Numbered from the stretch's first letter, positions 51,258 to 60,240 are shown. The stretch is DNA of 64,000 nucleotides from Ciceribacter sp. T2.26MG-112.2 (GCF_900492205.1 NZ_UEYQ01000012.1:51536-115535); one strand, 5' to 3'. Program-made: numbers and translations. Notes: generated by a model not told the origin, from the letters alone.

Positions 51258-51863
51258 TCAGTCCTCGGTCAGCGGCGCGCACAGCGCCTCGTCGAGGAAG
51301 GCGCGGGCCTGGGGCGAAAAGCTCGGCGCCGGCACCATGGTGCGCAGCACGACATAACCCGTAGTGCCGCGATATTCGACCAGGATCGACTGGGTCAGCG
51401 TTGCGCCGGGGGCCTTGCGGATCTGCGCCACTTGCGCCGGGGTCGCTACAACCGCATCGAGATCGCCGCCGACCGAGGTGCGGTCGTTCATCGAGAACAC
51501 TTCATTGGAACTGGCGTCATAGACCGCCATCGACCAGAAACTCGGGCCGGCGGGCGCGTAGAGCCTGAGCGGCGCGCGGGCGATGTCGAAATGGCAGACC
51601 GCTCCCTTGAGGAAGGGATCGACATTGGACAGTGCCATTTGATCGGAACCCTCGGCCCGTCCGTTGGCCGTCTTGTCGGTCGACTTGTCGGCCCTGGTGT
51701 CGACGCTGTCCGGCAGCACGATGAACCGATGCGACGGCCCGGCCGCCTTGATCCGGGTATAGGCGTCCTTGCCGGTGAAATTGGGAAGCGCCAGAATGAT
51801 GATGATGTGCAGGAGGGCCGCGCCGATCAGGCCGGTCAGCGCCGCATAGGTCAGCCTGTTCAT
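51258..51863 (-). CDS. DUF1254 domain membrane protein
   Basis: The 201-residue protein has one N-terminal transmembrane helix (LTYAALTGLIGAALLHIIIILALP) and a periplasmic domain with DPFLKGAVCHFDIARAPLRLYAPAGPSFWSMAVYDASSNEVFSMNDR. This is the short rhizobial DUF1254 type found immediately downstream of DUF1214. The ATG overlaps the DUF1214 stop by 4 nt. Function is unknown, although envelope or drug-response links are known for longer members. Confidence 0.83.
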   Translation of the reverse strand: MNRLTYAALTGLIGAALLHIIIILALPNFTGKDAYTRIKAAGPSHRFIVLPDSVDTRADKSTDKTANGRAEGSDQMALSNVDPFLKGAVCHFDIARAPLRLYAPAGPSFWSMAVYDASSNEVFSMNDRTSVGGDLDAVVATPAQVAQIRKAPGATLTQSILVEYRGTTGYVVLRTMVPAPSFSPQARAFLDEALCAPLTED

Positions 51864-52444
51864 TGGCCGCACCCCAGGCTCTCGACCTTCGGCATTTCCA
51901 GCCCGATCAGCCCGGAACTGCCCGCCGCCGGCGTGTCGAGCAGCGTCAGCACCAGCGAAAACGCCCCGGTATCGGGCAGCGCCAGCCAGTTCATCGGCCG
52001 CGCCGTCGCAGAAACGCTGATCTCGAACGAGCCGTCGCGATGGCGCAGGATGCCCTGCGAATTGTGCGCCGAGGGCAGGTCGGCGCGGGGCACGAGCGGC
52101 CGTCCGTCCGGATCGGCGGCATAGAGCGTCCAAAGCCTTGCCGCCGGCGTGCGCCCGACGATCCGGTAGCTGCAGGTGCCGGTCAACAGATTGCCGTCCT
52201 CGTCGCTCGAGGCGGTGAATGACAGCCCCTCGGCCGAGCCATAGAGCAGCCGGCCGGCCTTGGCCCGGTGCGATTTCGCATAAGGATCGGCATCCGCCGT
52301 CTGCACGTCGGGAAAGGCGCTCCACACGCCCAGCCGAATGGCGCCGAAGCCCGCCGAGGCATTGAGCGCCGAAAGCGTCGTCAGGATCCCGCCGCCAAAG
52401 GCGATGACAAGCGCGACGGCGATGAGGAGAGGAACCCGAAACAC
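51860..52444 (-). CDS. DUF1214 domain membrane protein
   Basis: The 194-residue protein starts at GTG 52444 with AAGG upstream and has one transmembrane helix (PLLIAVALVIAFGGGILTTLSAL) and a periplasmic DUF1214 domain: FGAIRLGVWSAFPDVQTADADPYAKSHRAKAGRL, GTCSYRIVGRTPAARLWTLYAAD and GSFEISVSATARPMNWLALP. It is translationally coupled to the DUF1254 gene. A longer in-frame start upstream would run into repeat DNA and is less likely. Confidence 0.83.
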   Translation of the reverse strand: MFRVPLLIAVALVIAFGGGILTTLSALNASAGFGAIRLGVWSAFPDVQTADADPYAKSHRAKAGRLLYGSAEGLSFTASSDEDGNLLTGTCSYRIVGRTPAARLWTLYAADPDGRPLVPRADLPSAHNSQGILRHRDGSFEISVSATARPMNWLALPDTGAFSLVLTLLDTPAAGSSGLIGLEMPKVESLGCGQ

Positions 52445-52505
52445 GTGATGCCTTGAACCATGAAATGCTGGTCGAACGGGTAGCATTGATTCCGGGGAAG
52501 GTGAA

Positions 52506-52590
52506 GGGTGAGGAATGGTCGGCGCAGCCGACGAAACGATCCAGTGAATCGTTTCGAATGACGAACGCCCTGAGCGCAAGCGAAGGGCCG
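52506..52590. repeat. 85-bp intergenic repeat, second copy
   Basis: It matches 10162-10247 nearly base for base, including TCGGC-GCA-GCCGA and GAAACGAT...ATCGTTTC stems and the ACGAACGCCCTGAG end. Here it stands free, about 95 bp from a hairpin unit, whereas at 10 kb it lies within one. Confidence 0.7.
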
Positions 52591-52685
52591 GGGGCGGCGG
52601 AGGGAGATGGTTCCGGCCGACAGATAGCGGCGTCGAACGGCTGAGACTTGGAAAAGAGGGGACGGCCACCGCGTCGCCGCATGTC

Positions 52686-52734
52686 CCTTCTCCCCGTCGG
52701 GACGGGGAGAAGGTGCCGGCAGGCGGATGAGGGG
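52686..52734. repeat. Palindromic hairpin repeat unit
   Basis: CCTTCTCCCCGTC and GACGGGGAGAAGG form a 13-bp hairpin around GG, followed by TGCCGGCAGGCGGATGAGGGG. The unit matches 44821-44861 and the interrupted unit at 10143-10276. Confidence 0.7.
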
Positions 52735-52792
52735 CCGGGCGGAGCGACGGTGGCGGTAGTGGCCGGGGGAGGCGGAGGCGCGCCTTGATCGG

Positions 52793-52831
52793 CCTGTCAT
52801 CAATGCTTATGATGCAATCATTGATGACAGG
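52793..52831. promoter_or_regulatory. 13-bp inverted-repeat operator of the FitAB-type pair
   Basis: CCTGTCATCAATG and CATTGATGACAGG are perfect inverted copies separated by 13 bp. The right arm runs into the AGGAGG ribosome-binding site, 9 bp before the antitoxin ATG, so repressor binding would block transcription and possibly access to the leader. Confidence 0.65.
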
Positions 52832-52840
52832 AGGCCGAAT

Positions 52841-53089
52841 ATGGCGAGCATCACCATTCGCAATCTTGATGACGGCCTGAAGCAGCGGCTGCGGCTGCGC
52901 GCCGCGACCCATGGCCGGTCCATGGAAGACGAGGCGCGCGACATCCTGCGCTCGACGCTGTCGGCCGAAAGCCGGCGGCCCGCCAATCTGGCCGAGGCGA
53001 TCCGGCAAAGGGTTACCGCGCTCGGCGGCGTCGAACTCGAAATCGCCCCGCGCGAGCTGATCCGCGATGCGCCGGTCTTTCCCGAATGA
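52841..53089 (+). CDS. FitA-like ribbon-helix-helix antitoxin
   Basis: The 82-residue protein starts with the RHH strand and helices MASITIRNLDDGLKQRLRLR, GRSMEDEARDILRSTL, diagnostic of FitA/VapB antitoxins. The C-terminal part (RELIRDAPVFPE) would fill the PIN toxin active site. AGGAGG precedes the ATG. It overlaps the toxin gene by 4 nt, and the 13-bp inverted repeat upstream is its likely operator. Confidence 0.9.
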   Translation: MASITIRNLDDGLKQRLRLRAATHGRSMEDEARDILRSTLSAESRRPANLAEAIRQRVTALGGVELEIAPRELIRDAPVFPE

Positions 53090-53517
53090 TCGTCCTCGAC
53101 ACCAATGTTCTGTCCGAGCTTCTGGCGCCAACACCTGCCCCGGCGGTTGTCGCCTGGCTCGCCGCGCAGCCCGCTGCCGCCGTTTTCACCACGACCGTGA
53201 CCGAGGCTGAAATTCTCTACGGATTGGCGCTTCTTCCGGGCGGTCACAGGCGTCAGGCGCTCGAGGCGGCGGTGAGGCCGATCTTCGCCGAGGATCTCGC
53301 CGGCCGGGTTCTTGCCTTCGACCGCGACGCGGCCCAAAGCTATGCGGTGATTGCCGCCCATCGCCGGGCCATCGGTCGGCCGATCAGCCAGTTCGATGCG
53401 CAGATCGCCGCCATTGCCGTCTCGCGCGGCGCCTCGATCGCCACCCGAAACATCGCCGATTTCGCCGACACCGGCGCGCTGATCGTCAATCCCTGGGATT
53501 TTCGCGGGATCAGTTGA
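53086..53517 (+). CDS. FitB/VapC-type PIN-domain toxin
   Basis: The 143-residue PIN protein has the acidic metal site spread over MIVLDTNVLSELL, TTVTEAEILYG, the late QFDAQIAAIA and ATRNIADFADTG. PIN toxins are magnesium-dependent RNases, commonly cutting tRNA or rRNA. The WDFRGIS end and QFDAQIAAIA block place it with FitB-like VapC proteins. It is coupled to the antitoxin by ATGA. Confidence 0.9.
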   Translation: MIVLDTNVLSELLAPTPAPAVVAWLAAQPAAAVFTTTVTEAEILYGLALLPGGHRRQALEAAVRPIFAEDLAGRVLAFDRDAAQSYAVIAAHRRAIGRPISQFDAQIAAIAVSRGASIATRNIADFADTGALIVNPWDFRGIS

Positions 53518-53623
53518 AGCGCTCCCGCCGGGAGGCGGAAGGGCCGGCGTGGCGGGAACGAGCTTTTGTTGATGGGGCACTCACTTCGAAGCGGGCTTGA
53601 GTGAACTTGGCAGATGCGCCGCC

Positions 53624-54163
53624 CTAAAAGGAAGCGAAGCCGAACCTTTGCAAGCGTTCCAATGGACAGGCCGTAACAGGTTCGCCGATCCCCGTTAACC
53701 CGGCACCAGGAAACACTCTGGCATTTGGACCATCGCAGACGAATCCAGATCGCTCAGGAAGCGCACAAACTGCATCGCTCTTGCGCATCATGATCAGTTT
53801 CCCGCCCCTCCAAATGAGGCAACCGGGATACTTTGACGCAAGGTCGTATGGCACCTGCGAGCGCATCGTAATCAGTGCTTCTGAATCGCAAATTATGAGT
53901 TGATCAGCGCCGTTGGTGAGGGGAATGCGATCATCATCAAAAAGCCGCCGGATGTCTGTGAGCTTGCCGTTGGGACAACTTTGTTGCGCTTGAAAATCGA
54001 TCTTTATCGAAGGTGTCGGCGACCATAACCTTTCCCATCCCCAAGAAGCGATGGCGTCGCCGAAGTACCCGAAGAACCCCCCGAAAAATCCCCCCATCAC
54101 GAATCCTACGAGGGCTGAAGGCCAGCTCAAACCACGAGAACCATATCTCTCCCGATTAGGCAT
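53624..54163 (-). CDS. Hypothetical single-pass membrane protein, 179 residues (lower GC)
   Basis: I do not recognise the family. The protein has one glycine/phenylalanine-rich transmembrane helix (ALVGFVMGGFFGGFFGYFGDAIA) and then a periplasmic or cytoplasmic domain with several cysteines (QQSCPNGK, IICDSE, PGCLIW, AVCALP, FVCDGP). Its ATG at 54163 overlaps the upstream gene's stop by 8 nt, so the two are co-expressed. Base composition is visibly poorer in GC than the flanks, suggesting horizontal transfer. A longer start at 54268 would overlap the partner gene extensively and is rejected. Confidence 0.6.
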   Translation of the reverse strand: MPNRERYGSRGLSWPSALVGFVMGGFFGGFFGYFGDAIASWGWERLWSPTPSIKIDFQAQQSCPNGKLTDIRRLFDDDRIPLTNGADQLIICDSEALITMRSQVPYDLASKYPGCLIWRGGKLIMMRKSDAVCALPERSGFVCDGPNARVFPGAGLTGIGEPVTACPLERLQRFGFASF

Positions 54164-54743
54164 TCGGCGCCAACATGTAAGCGATCCACAAATCGCCGAT
54201 ACGAAATTCGATGCGCAACCATCCGCTAGTTTCACCGACACTGCAACGGAAACCGTCACTTTCGTCACGAATGCCGGCCTTGCCGAAAGTCGCGTCTCGA
54301 AATGCGGTCACGCATGAGGAAATCCTACTTTCATTCTCCTTCAATAGCGCCGGAACCTCTTTGGTAGCGCGTTGCATGTCGATGGCGAGTAGAGAGTTGC
54401 TGGACAGAGATGACGCAGCAAATTGCTGAAATTGATCGTGGAAGATGTCAACCAAAGCTGCAGAGTCGGTTGGGTCGCGAAACAAGGCGCCAACGACTGT
54501 ATTGCTAGAAATTGGACCCTCTAGACTTTGCACCGTGATGTCGCACCATTGACGCCCCCGATCCTCGGTTGACCAACAAGCCGTGGCGTTCTTCACCCAA
54601 GCCCCATTGTTCGGTTCACTTTGCAGCTGGGTATCGCATGTGCATTTCTCACGCTCGGCGTTCTCAGCTGCTGCCTTGTCCATACCTAGTCCTGCGCAGG
54701 CTACCACAAGAGCCGAGGCTATCAGCCGATATAGACTGATCAT
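54156..54743 (-). CDS. Hypothetical secreted protein, 195 residues (lower GC)
   Basis: The protein has a Sec signal (MISLYRLIASALVVACAGLGMDKAAA) and a mature domain with paired cysteines (CTCDTQ, ACWST, WCDIT, SSCVTAF, FRCSVG), suggesting disulfides in the periplasm. No known domain is recognised. GGGAG lies 9 nt before the ATG. It forms a two-gene unit with the membrane protein at 53624-54163, next to a toxin-antitoxin locus. The pair may be an accessory module. Confidence 0.62.
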   Translation of the reverse strand: MISLYRLIASALVVACAGLGMDKAAAENAEREKCTCDTQLQSEPNNGAWVKNATACWSTEDRGRQWCDITVQSLEGPISSNTVVGALFRDPTDSAALVDIFHDQFQQFAASSLSSNSLLAIDMQRATKEVPALLKENESRISSCVTAFRDATFGKAGIRDESDGFRCSVGETSGWLRIEFRIGDLWIAYMLAPNA

Positions 54744-54913
54744 AATATAACGCTCCCATCATTGGATTAGGCTCTAACAGCAGTGAATCACTTCTTCAAA
54801 GGCAACATCAAACAGAAAATCGATATCATTCGAGGGCGTGAGTATTTCGGAAGTGTAATGTTCAACGTGCATAAGAGAGAATTTGCACCATTGCCGCTCG
54901 CGCTTGTCCCCCG

Positions 54914-55396
54914 TCACTCCACCGCGACAATCTCCAACTCCTGCTCGCCCATCGTCACCACATCGCCCACCGCCTTGCCGATCAGAAGCCTTGCCACCGG
55001 CGAGATATATGAGATCGAGCCCGCCTTGGGGTCGGCCTCGTCCTCGCCGACGATACGGTAGGTCTGGACCCTGCCGTCGTCGCGCGAAAAGGTGACGGTG
55101 CTGCCGAAGGCGACGTGGGTTGCGGTCTCCGGCGGGGGCATGAGCTTTGCCGAGTGGACCCGTTCGGAAAAATAGCGCAGGTCGCGCAAGGGGCCGGCCG
55201 CCTGGCGCCGGCGTTCGTTGACGTCCTCGATCGCCGTCGTCGCCTCGTAGGCCGCGCGGGCCTCCGACAGCTGCTGCTCCAGCGCCTTCAGGCCCTTCTC
55301 GGTGACGAGGTTGGGATGCGGCGAGATGGGGCGGTCGGGCAAAAGCGTTTCCGCCGCCGCTTCGGCACTCTCTTCCTTGACGAAGGCAACGCTCAC
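54914..55396 (-). CDS. GreA/GreB-family transcript cleavage factor
   Basis: The 160-residue protein has the N-terminal coiled-coil (LVTEKGLKALEQQLSEARAAYEAT, RDLRYFSERVHSAKLM) and the C-terminal FKBP-like domain (HVAFGSTVTFSRDDGRVQTYRIVGEDEADPKAGSISYISPVARLLIGKAVGD). Gre factors enter the RNA polymerase secondary channel and rescue backtracked complexes. The tip acids normally given as D-x-x-E are not obvious here, so it may be a GreB-like or regulatory paralogue. GTG 55396 with GAGGAAG upstream is the chosen start. Confidence 0.85.
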   Translation of the reverse strand: MSVAFVKEESAEAAAETLLPDRPISPHPNLVTEKGLKALEQQLSEARAAYEATTAIEDVNERRRQAAGPLRDLRYFSERVHSAKLMPPPETATHVAFGSTVTFSRDDGRVQTYRIVGEDEADPKAGSISYISPVARLLIGKAVGDVVTMGEQELEIVAVE

Positions 55397-55625
55397 TCTG
55401 GACTTCCTCTTTGAATAGGCAGGGGCGGCCGGCGCAATCGCGGGCGCGAACGCGCGGGGGCCGGACTGAAAGGGGGACAATAGACGAACAGGCCGGTTTG
55501 ATCCATCGCCCCCGGCGACGGCCAGGAGATCGCCGGCCCCGCCGCCCACCCTCGAAATCGTGATTTAGAACATCCTCAAAAGCGCGCTATCCTTGCGCCT
55601 GCGAAGTCACAAGGAGGAATGAGCC

Positions 55626-55838
55626 ATGAAGACTCTTGCCGCAAGTGCCGCATTTCTGTTGCTGCCGGCCGGTCTCGCCTTTGCCGATTGCAGCGCTTAC
55701 AAGACCTCGGCCGCCGAGGATGTCGACCGGTCGATGACGACCGCAAGCGTCGTGATCGACGAGGAGGCGGCTGAAAAGGATGTCGTGCTGCTCAAGCAGT
55801 CGCGCCTGCCGGCCGATGCGCCGGTCGCCACGCAATAG
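55626..55838 (+). CDS. Small secreted protein, 70 residues
   Basis: The product has a clear Sec signal (MKTLAASAAFLLLPAGLAFA, cleaved before DCSAYK) and an acidic mature peptide of about 50 residues without known motif. AAGGAGG lies 7 nt before the ATG, strongly supporting the gene. It is monocistronic and convergent with the diguanylate cyclase gene. Function is unknown. Confidence 0.72.
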   Translation: MKTLAASAAFLLLPAGLAFADCSAYKTSAAEDVDRSMTTASVVIDEEAAEKDVVLLKQSRLPADAPVATQ

Positions 55839-55955
55839 CAGCGGAAACCGCCGGACGACTTTGGGTTCGGGCTTTCCGCTTGTCGTTCAACGACGCTCGA
55901 CGCCTTTGGGTCGTGACGGCTGCCTGGCGGCGTGTGCCTTGACGCGTGTCCGCCC

Positions 55956-57275
55956 TCAGGCCGCGGCGTTGGTCGTCGGCCGGTCGAGGTTCCGCTCGCC
56001 TGCCGCCGTGCCGGCCAGGGGATTGGCCAGGGGATTAGCCAACGGATCGGCGACCCGCCAGGCGTTGCGACCCTCGGCCTTGGCGGCATAGAGCGCCGCG
56101 TCGGCCGCCTCGAACAGGCGTGCCAGGCTTGGCTCGGTGGCGATCGAGCCGCAGGCGGCGCCGATGCTGACGGTGACAATGCGGTTGTCGTCGCCGGTAT
56201 GGTCGTGGGCAATGGCCAGCGCCGAGACCGCGCCGCGCAGCAGTTCGGCCAGCAGGACGGCGTGGGCCGTTTCGGCGACCGGCATGACCGCGAGGAATTC
56301 CTCGCCGCCCAGGCGGGCCAGATGGACGTCGCCGGGCAGATCCCGACGCATGGCCTCCGCCACCTGTCTCAGGCATTCGTCGCCTGCGCCGTGGCCATAG
56401 GCGTCGTTGAAGGCCTTGAAATGGTCGATGTCGATGACGAGGAGGGCGCTGTTCTCCAGATCGTGCGGCTGCATCACCCGCCGCAGCCTGGCGATCTCGG
56501 CCTCGGTGCCGCGCCGGTTGGGCAATTGCGTCAGCGGATCGGTCGACGATAGACGCAGCAGCGCGTCGTTCTGCTTCGACAGTTCCCGCTTCAGCGTCTC
56601 GTTCTCATGCAATTGCAGGAAGGCCCGCTGCCGCTCGCTTTCCAGCTGGTGCGCGCCGATCAGCGTCAGCACGAAGCAGGGCACGTAGATCGCCAGGTGA
56701 TAGGCGACATAGCCGGGCGTCACGCCTTCGATAAACCCGATGAAGCCGTAATTGATCGCCGCCACGACGAGGCTCGCCTGAAAGGCCAGGTCGAAGCCCG
56801 GCCGAAGGGCGATCGTCACCACCATCTGGAACACCACGGCCGCGTAGTAATAGTCGAGCACAGCCACATTTTCGCTGGCGGCAAGAATGATGCACCAGAC
56901 CAGGTTGCCGGCAATCACGACCGAAAGCGTGGCGATCTCCTTGGCCCGGATCGGCCGGGCCGGCGCCGCCTGGTACCAGAACAGCACAAGCGCCAGCGGC
57001 AGGATAAGGCCGAAGCGCAGGCCAAGCGACAGCAGCACCACATCCCCGAGGATCAGCACGTCGACCGCCGCATAGAGCAGGTAGAGGAAGGCCAGCGTCA
57101 CGGTCAGGCCCGACAGCGTGCGCCGCCGCTCCGCCGTGCGCGAGCGCTGATAGGCGTCGGCCTGCGAGGCGCTCAGGCGCGGCAGCGCGGCAAGGCCGAG
57201 CCAGGGATGGATGCGTCGTGCTGTGGTCATCGAGCGGGCAATGGGAACCGGGGTTGGCGCGGCGGTATGGATCAT
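55956..57275 (-). CDS. Membrane diguanylate cyclase (GGDEF)
   Basis: The 439-residue protein has six predicted transmembrane helices (about residues 50-195), a short coiled-coil linker (about 205-235) and a GGDEF domain with SSTDPLTQLPNRRG, LVIDIDHFKAFNDAYGHGAGDECLRQVA and an intact LGGEEF. It should synthesise c-di-GMP. No clear RxxD inhibitory site is present. The tail has a small tandem repeat (PLANPLANPLAG). ATG 57275 is a tentative start; 57326 and an internal ATG are alternatives. Confidence 0.87.
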   Translation of the reverse strand: MIHTAAPTPVPIARSMTTARRIHPWLGLAALPRLSASQADAYQRSRTAERRRTLSGLTVTLAFLYLLYAAVDVLILGDVVLLSLGLRFGLILPLALVLFWYQAAPARPIRAKEIATLSVVIAGNLVWCIILAASENVAVLDYYYAAVVFQMVVTIALRPGFDLAFQASLVVAAINYGFIGFIEGVTPGYVAYHLAIYVPCFVLTLIGAHQLESERQRAFLQLHENETLKRELSKQNDALLRLSSTDPLTQLPNRRGTEAEIARLRRVMQPHDLENSALLVIDIDHFKAFNDAYGHGAGDECLRQVAEAMRRDLPGDVHLARLGGEEFLAVMPVAETAHAVLLAELLRGAVSALAIAHDHTGDDNRIVTVSIGAACGSIATEPSLARLFEAADAALYAAKAEGRNAWRVADPLANPLANPLAGTAAGERNLDRPTTNAAA

Positions 57276-57389
57276 GCCGTCAGTTGATTCCCCGCTAAAA
57301 TAGGTGGGTTCCCGGCCCTTGCCCACGACGACCGGCCGGCGCGGTTAACCGCGGGTAAGCAAACGGGTGCGAAATCTGGCCGCCGGCCG

Positions 57390-59576
57390 TCAGTCTATGC
57401 TCGCCACCGTGTTCGGGTCGGTCGCCAGCGGCTTGGCCTCCTTCAATCGTCGCGCGATGTCGCGGATCATCCGGGTCGTCTCGGACGACAGCGAGCGGGC
57501 CCTGACCATGGGTGCCACGGCATCCGTTCCGACTGCGGGCTTGGCCGTCTTGGCCGCGGCGATCGCCTTTTCGGCCTCCGGTGCCGGGGTTTCCACGCCC
57601 GGAATGGGGCGCAGGTCGATCCCCTGGTGGGCATAGTCCATCAGCGTCTTGAAGGTCATCGCCGGCAGCGAGCCGCCGGTCATGTTGTTGGTCGAGGTAT
57701 AGTCGTCATTGCCGAACCACACGGCGGCCGTGTAATTGCCGGTATAACCGCAGAACCAGGCGTCGCGATAGGCCTGGGTCGTGCCGGTCTTGCCGGCGGT
57801 CAGCACCCCGTCGACCGAGGCGCGCCTGGCCGTGCCGACATAGGGCACGCGGGTCAGCATCTGGTTCATGTAGGCGGCGGCCGTTTCCGACAGCACGCGC
57901 TTAGCCGGCGGGGCGTCACGCTCGAAGTCGTAGAGCACGTCGCCGGCATAGTTCATGATCTGCGCAATCCCGTGGCGGCGCGACTGGTAGCCGCCGGCCG
58001 GAAACACCGCGTAGGCCGTCGCCTGGTCGAGAACGGTCACTTCCGAGGTGCCGATCGGGATGGTCACGTCCTTGCGGATCGGCGTCTCGACGCCGAATTT
58101 CTTCGCCTCCGCCATGATCTGGTCGATGGCGTTGGGGCCGAGCTTTTCCTTTGCGAGGCGCACCGGAATGGTGTTGATCGATTTTGCCAGCGCCGTCTTC
58201 ATGTCGACCCGCCCGGCATAGGAATTGCCGTAATTGCCGGGGCTCCAATTGCCCCAGGAGATCGGCGCGTCGACGATCGGCGTATCCGGCGTCATGCCCT
58301 TCTCCATCGCCAGCGCATAGGTATAGACCTTGAACGACGAGCCCGGCTGGCGCAGCGCGCGCGAGGCGCGGTTGAACTGGCTTTCGCCATAGTCGCGCCC
58401 GCCGACCATGGCGCGCACAGCCCCGCCGTTCTCGATCAGCACCAGGGCTGCCTGCTTGACGTGGTAGCTCTCGCCATATTCGCGCAGGTTGGCCGCCACC
58501 GCCTCTTCGGCCGCCTTCTGCAGGCCGATGTCGATCGTCGTGCGCACCACCAGCGTATGGTCGCGGTATTTGGCTGCGATCTTCTGCACCTCCTCGAAGG
58601 CCCAGTCGAGGAAGTGATCGGGCGCCTCCACCTCGTCGCGGTCGATGACGGAGGCCGGATTGCGCCTTGCGGCGATCACCTGGCCCTCGGTCATCAGCCC
58701 GCCCTGCACCAGGTTGGTGAGCACCACATTGGCGCGCGCGCGCGCGGCCGGCAGGTTGACATGCGGGGCATATTTCGCCGGCGCCTTGAACAGGCCGGCG
58801 AGCATGGCGGATTCCGCGAGATTGACCTCGGTCAGCGGCTTGCCGAAATAGAATTGCGAGGCGGCCGCAGCCCCGAACGTGCCGCCGCCCATATAGGCGC
58901 GGTCGAGATAGAGCGACAGGATCTCCTTCTTCGTCAGATTGGCCTCCAGCCACAGCGCCAGATAGGCTTCCTTGATCTTGCGCTCGATCGACCGCTCATT
59001 GGTGAGGAACAGGTTCTTGGCCAGCTGCTGGGTCAGCGTCGAGCCGCCCTGGACCACCGAGCCGGCCTTGGCATTCTCGCTCATGGCGCGCGCCAGGCCG
59101 AGGAAGTCGATGCCGAAATGCTCGAAGAAGCGCCGGTCCTCGGTCGCCAGCACCGCCTTGATCAGGTGGTCGGGCAGTTCGTCGATCGGCACGGAATTCT
59201 CGTGGATGATGCCGCGATGGCCGATCAGGTTGCCGTAGCGGTCGAGGAAGGTGACGGCGAAGTCGCCGTGATTGCGCCAGTCCTTCTTGGTCTCCTCGAA
59301 GGCCGGCTGGGCGAGCGCCAGCATCAGAACCGCGCCGGCGGTGCCGAGCGTCATGGTTTCGCCGAGTACTTCGAAGAACAGCTTCTTCCAGCCGCGCGCG
59401 CGAAAACGGCGGAAGAAGATGGTGATCTCCTCCCAGATTTCCGAGAGCGTAAAACCGGCATTCCACAGCGTCGAATCGATCCAGCTGTCGATCCGAAGCA
59501 GGATGTGGCGCTTGAGCTTCGGCTTCTTCTCTTCCGGCGTGCGATCCTCGGTCACTTGCAGACTATCCCTGGGCAA
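57390..59576 (-). CDS. Class A penicillin-binding protein (PBP1A family)
   Basis: The 728-residue bifunctional enzyme has a cytoplasmic N-terminus, one membrane helix near 75-90, a GT51 glycosyltransferase domain (ATEDRRFFEHFGID, GGSTLTQQLAKNLFL, KKEILSLYLDRAYMGGGTFG) and a transpeptidase domain with SXXK in RQPGSSFKVYTYA, SIN-type KSINTIPV and KTGTT followed by RDAWFCGYTGNYTAAVWFGNDD. It polymerises and crosslinks murein. The start is uncertain: TTG 59576 or GTG 59555. Confidence 0.92.
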   Translation of the reverse strand: MPRDSLQVTEDRTPEEKKPKLKRHILLRIDSWIDSTLWNAGFTLSEIWEEITIFFRRFRARGWKKLFFEVLGETMTLGTAGAVLMLALAQPAFEETKKDWRNHGDFAVTFLDRYGNLIGHRGIIHENSVPIDELPDHLIKAVLATEDRRFFEHFGIDFLGLARAMSENAKAGSVVQGGSTLTQQLAKNLFLTNERSIERKIKEAYLALWLEANLTKKEILSLYLDRAYMGGGTFGAAAASQFYFGKPLTEVNLAESAMLAGLFKAPAKYAPHVNLPAARARANVVLTNLVQGGLMTEGQVIAARRNPASVIDRDEVEAPDHFLDWAFEEVQKIAAKYRDHTLVVRTTIDIGLQKAAEEAVAANLREYGESYHVKQAALVLIENGGAVRAMVGGRDYGESQFNRASRALRQPGSSFKVYTYALAMEKGMTPDTPIVDAPISWGNWSPGNYGNSYAGRVDMKTALAKSINTIPVRLAKEKLGPNAIDQIMAEAKKFGVETPIRKDVTIPIGTSEVTVLDQATAYAVFPAGGYQSRRHGIAQIMNYAGDVLYDFERDAPPAKRVLSETAAAYMNQMLTRVPYVGTARRASVDGVLTAGKTGTTQAYRDAWFCGYTGNYTAAVWFGNDDYTSTNNMTGGSLPAMTFKTLMDYAHQGIDLRPIPGVETPAPEAEKAIAAAKTAKPAVGTDAVAPMVRARSLSSETTRMIRDIARRLKEAKPLATDPNTVASID

Positions 59577-59775
59577 TCCCTTGGCGAGAAGGGCATGCCG
59601 CCCTTGACGCGGCCGCCGGCAAGGCCCAAGAGCAAGCCTTGCGCCGGCAATGCGGCATTTCTCTCGATATGCTGATAGATTGTCGATTTGCCGGCAAAGG
59701 ACAAGCGAAAAGCGAGCCGCCGGACGTGAACGGCAGGCAAAGCGGATGGCCCGGCGGACAAGCCGGTGACGACGG

Positions 59776-60240
59776 ATGAACGATCTGCCCTATTGGAAGA
59801 CCAAGACGCTCGCCGAGATGAGCCCGACCGAATGGGAGGCCCTGTGCGACGGCTGCGGCCTCTGCTGTCTCAACAAGCTCGAGGACTGGGACACCGGCGA
59901 GGTGGTGTTCACCTCGGTCGCCTGTCGCCTGCTCGACGGCGACAGCTGTCGCTGCAAGGACTATGAAAACCGCCAGGCGACGGTGCCGGACTGCATCCAG
60001 CTCACCGTCGAGGGCGTCGACGAGATCGGCTGGCTGCCCCCCACCTGCGCCTATCGCCTCGTCGACGAGGGCCGCGACCTCTACTGGTGGCACTACCTCG
60101 TCTCCGGCGACCCGGAGACGGTGCATCAGGCCGGCATTTCGGCGCGGGGCCGCACGGTCAGCGAGGACGACGTACCGGTCGATGATTTCGAGGATTATGT
60201 GGTGGACTGGCCGCTGACGGTGGGGGAGACGGCGGAGTAG
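59776..60240 (+). CDS. YcgN/UPF0260 cysteine-cluster protein
   Basis: The 154-residue protein matches UPF0260 (YcgN): [52 protein letters not shown] and [26 protein letters not shown]. The cysteine cluster is typical of a zinc- or Fe-S-binding CxxCxxCC family. Function is unknown. It diverges from the penicillin-binding protein gene with about 200 bp between them. Confidence 0.92.
   Translation: MNDLPYWKTKTLAEMSPTEWEALCDGCGLCCLNKLEDWDTGEVVFTSVACRLLDGDSCRCKDYENRQATVPDCIQLTVEGVDEIGWLPPTCAYRLVDEGRDLYWWHYLVSGDPETVHQAGISARGRTVSEDDVPVDDFEDYVVDWPLTVGETAE

Noticed and set aside
54783..55061. 92-codon plus-strand frame partly opposite the Gre-factor gene
   Set aside because: The second half is antisense to a conserved gene and the first half has no support.
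57627..59675. 682-codon plus-strand open frame opposite the penicillin-binding protein gene
   Set aside because: The composition is typical of the reverse of a high-GC gene; all catalytic motifs are on the minus strand.
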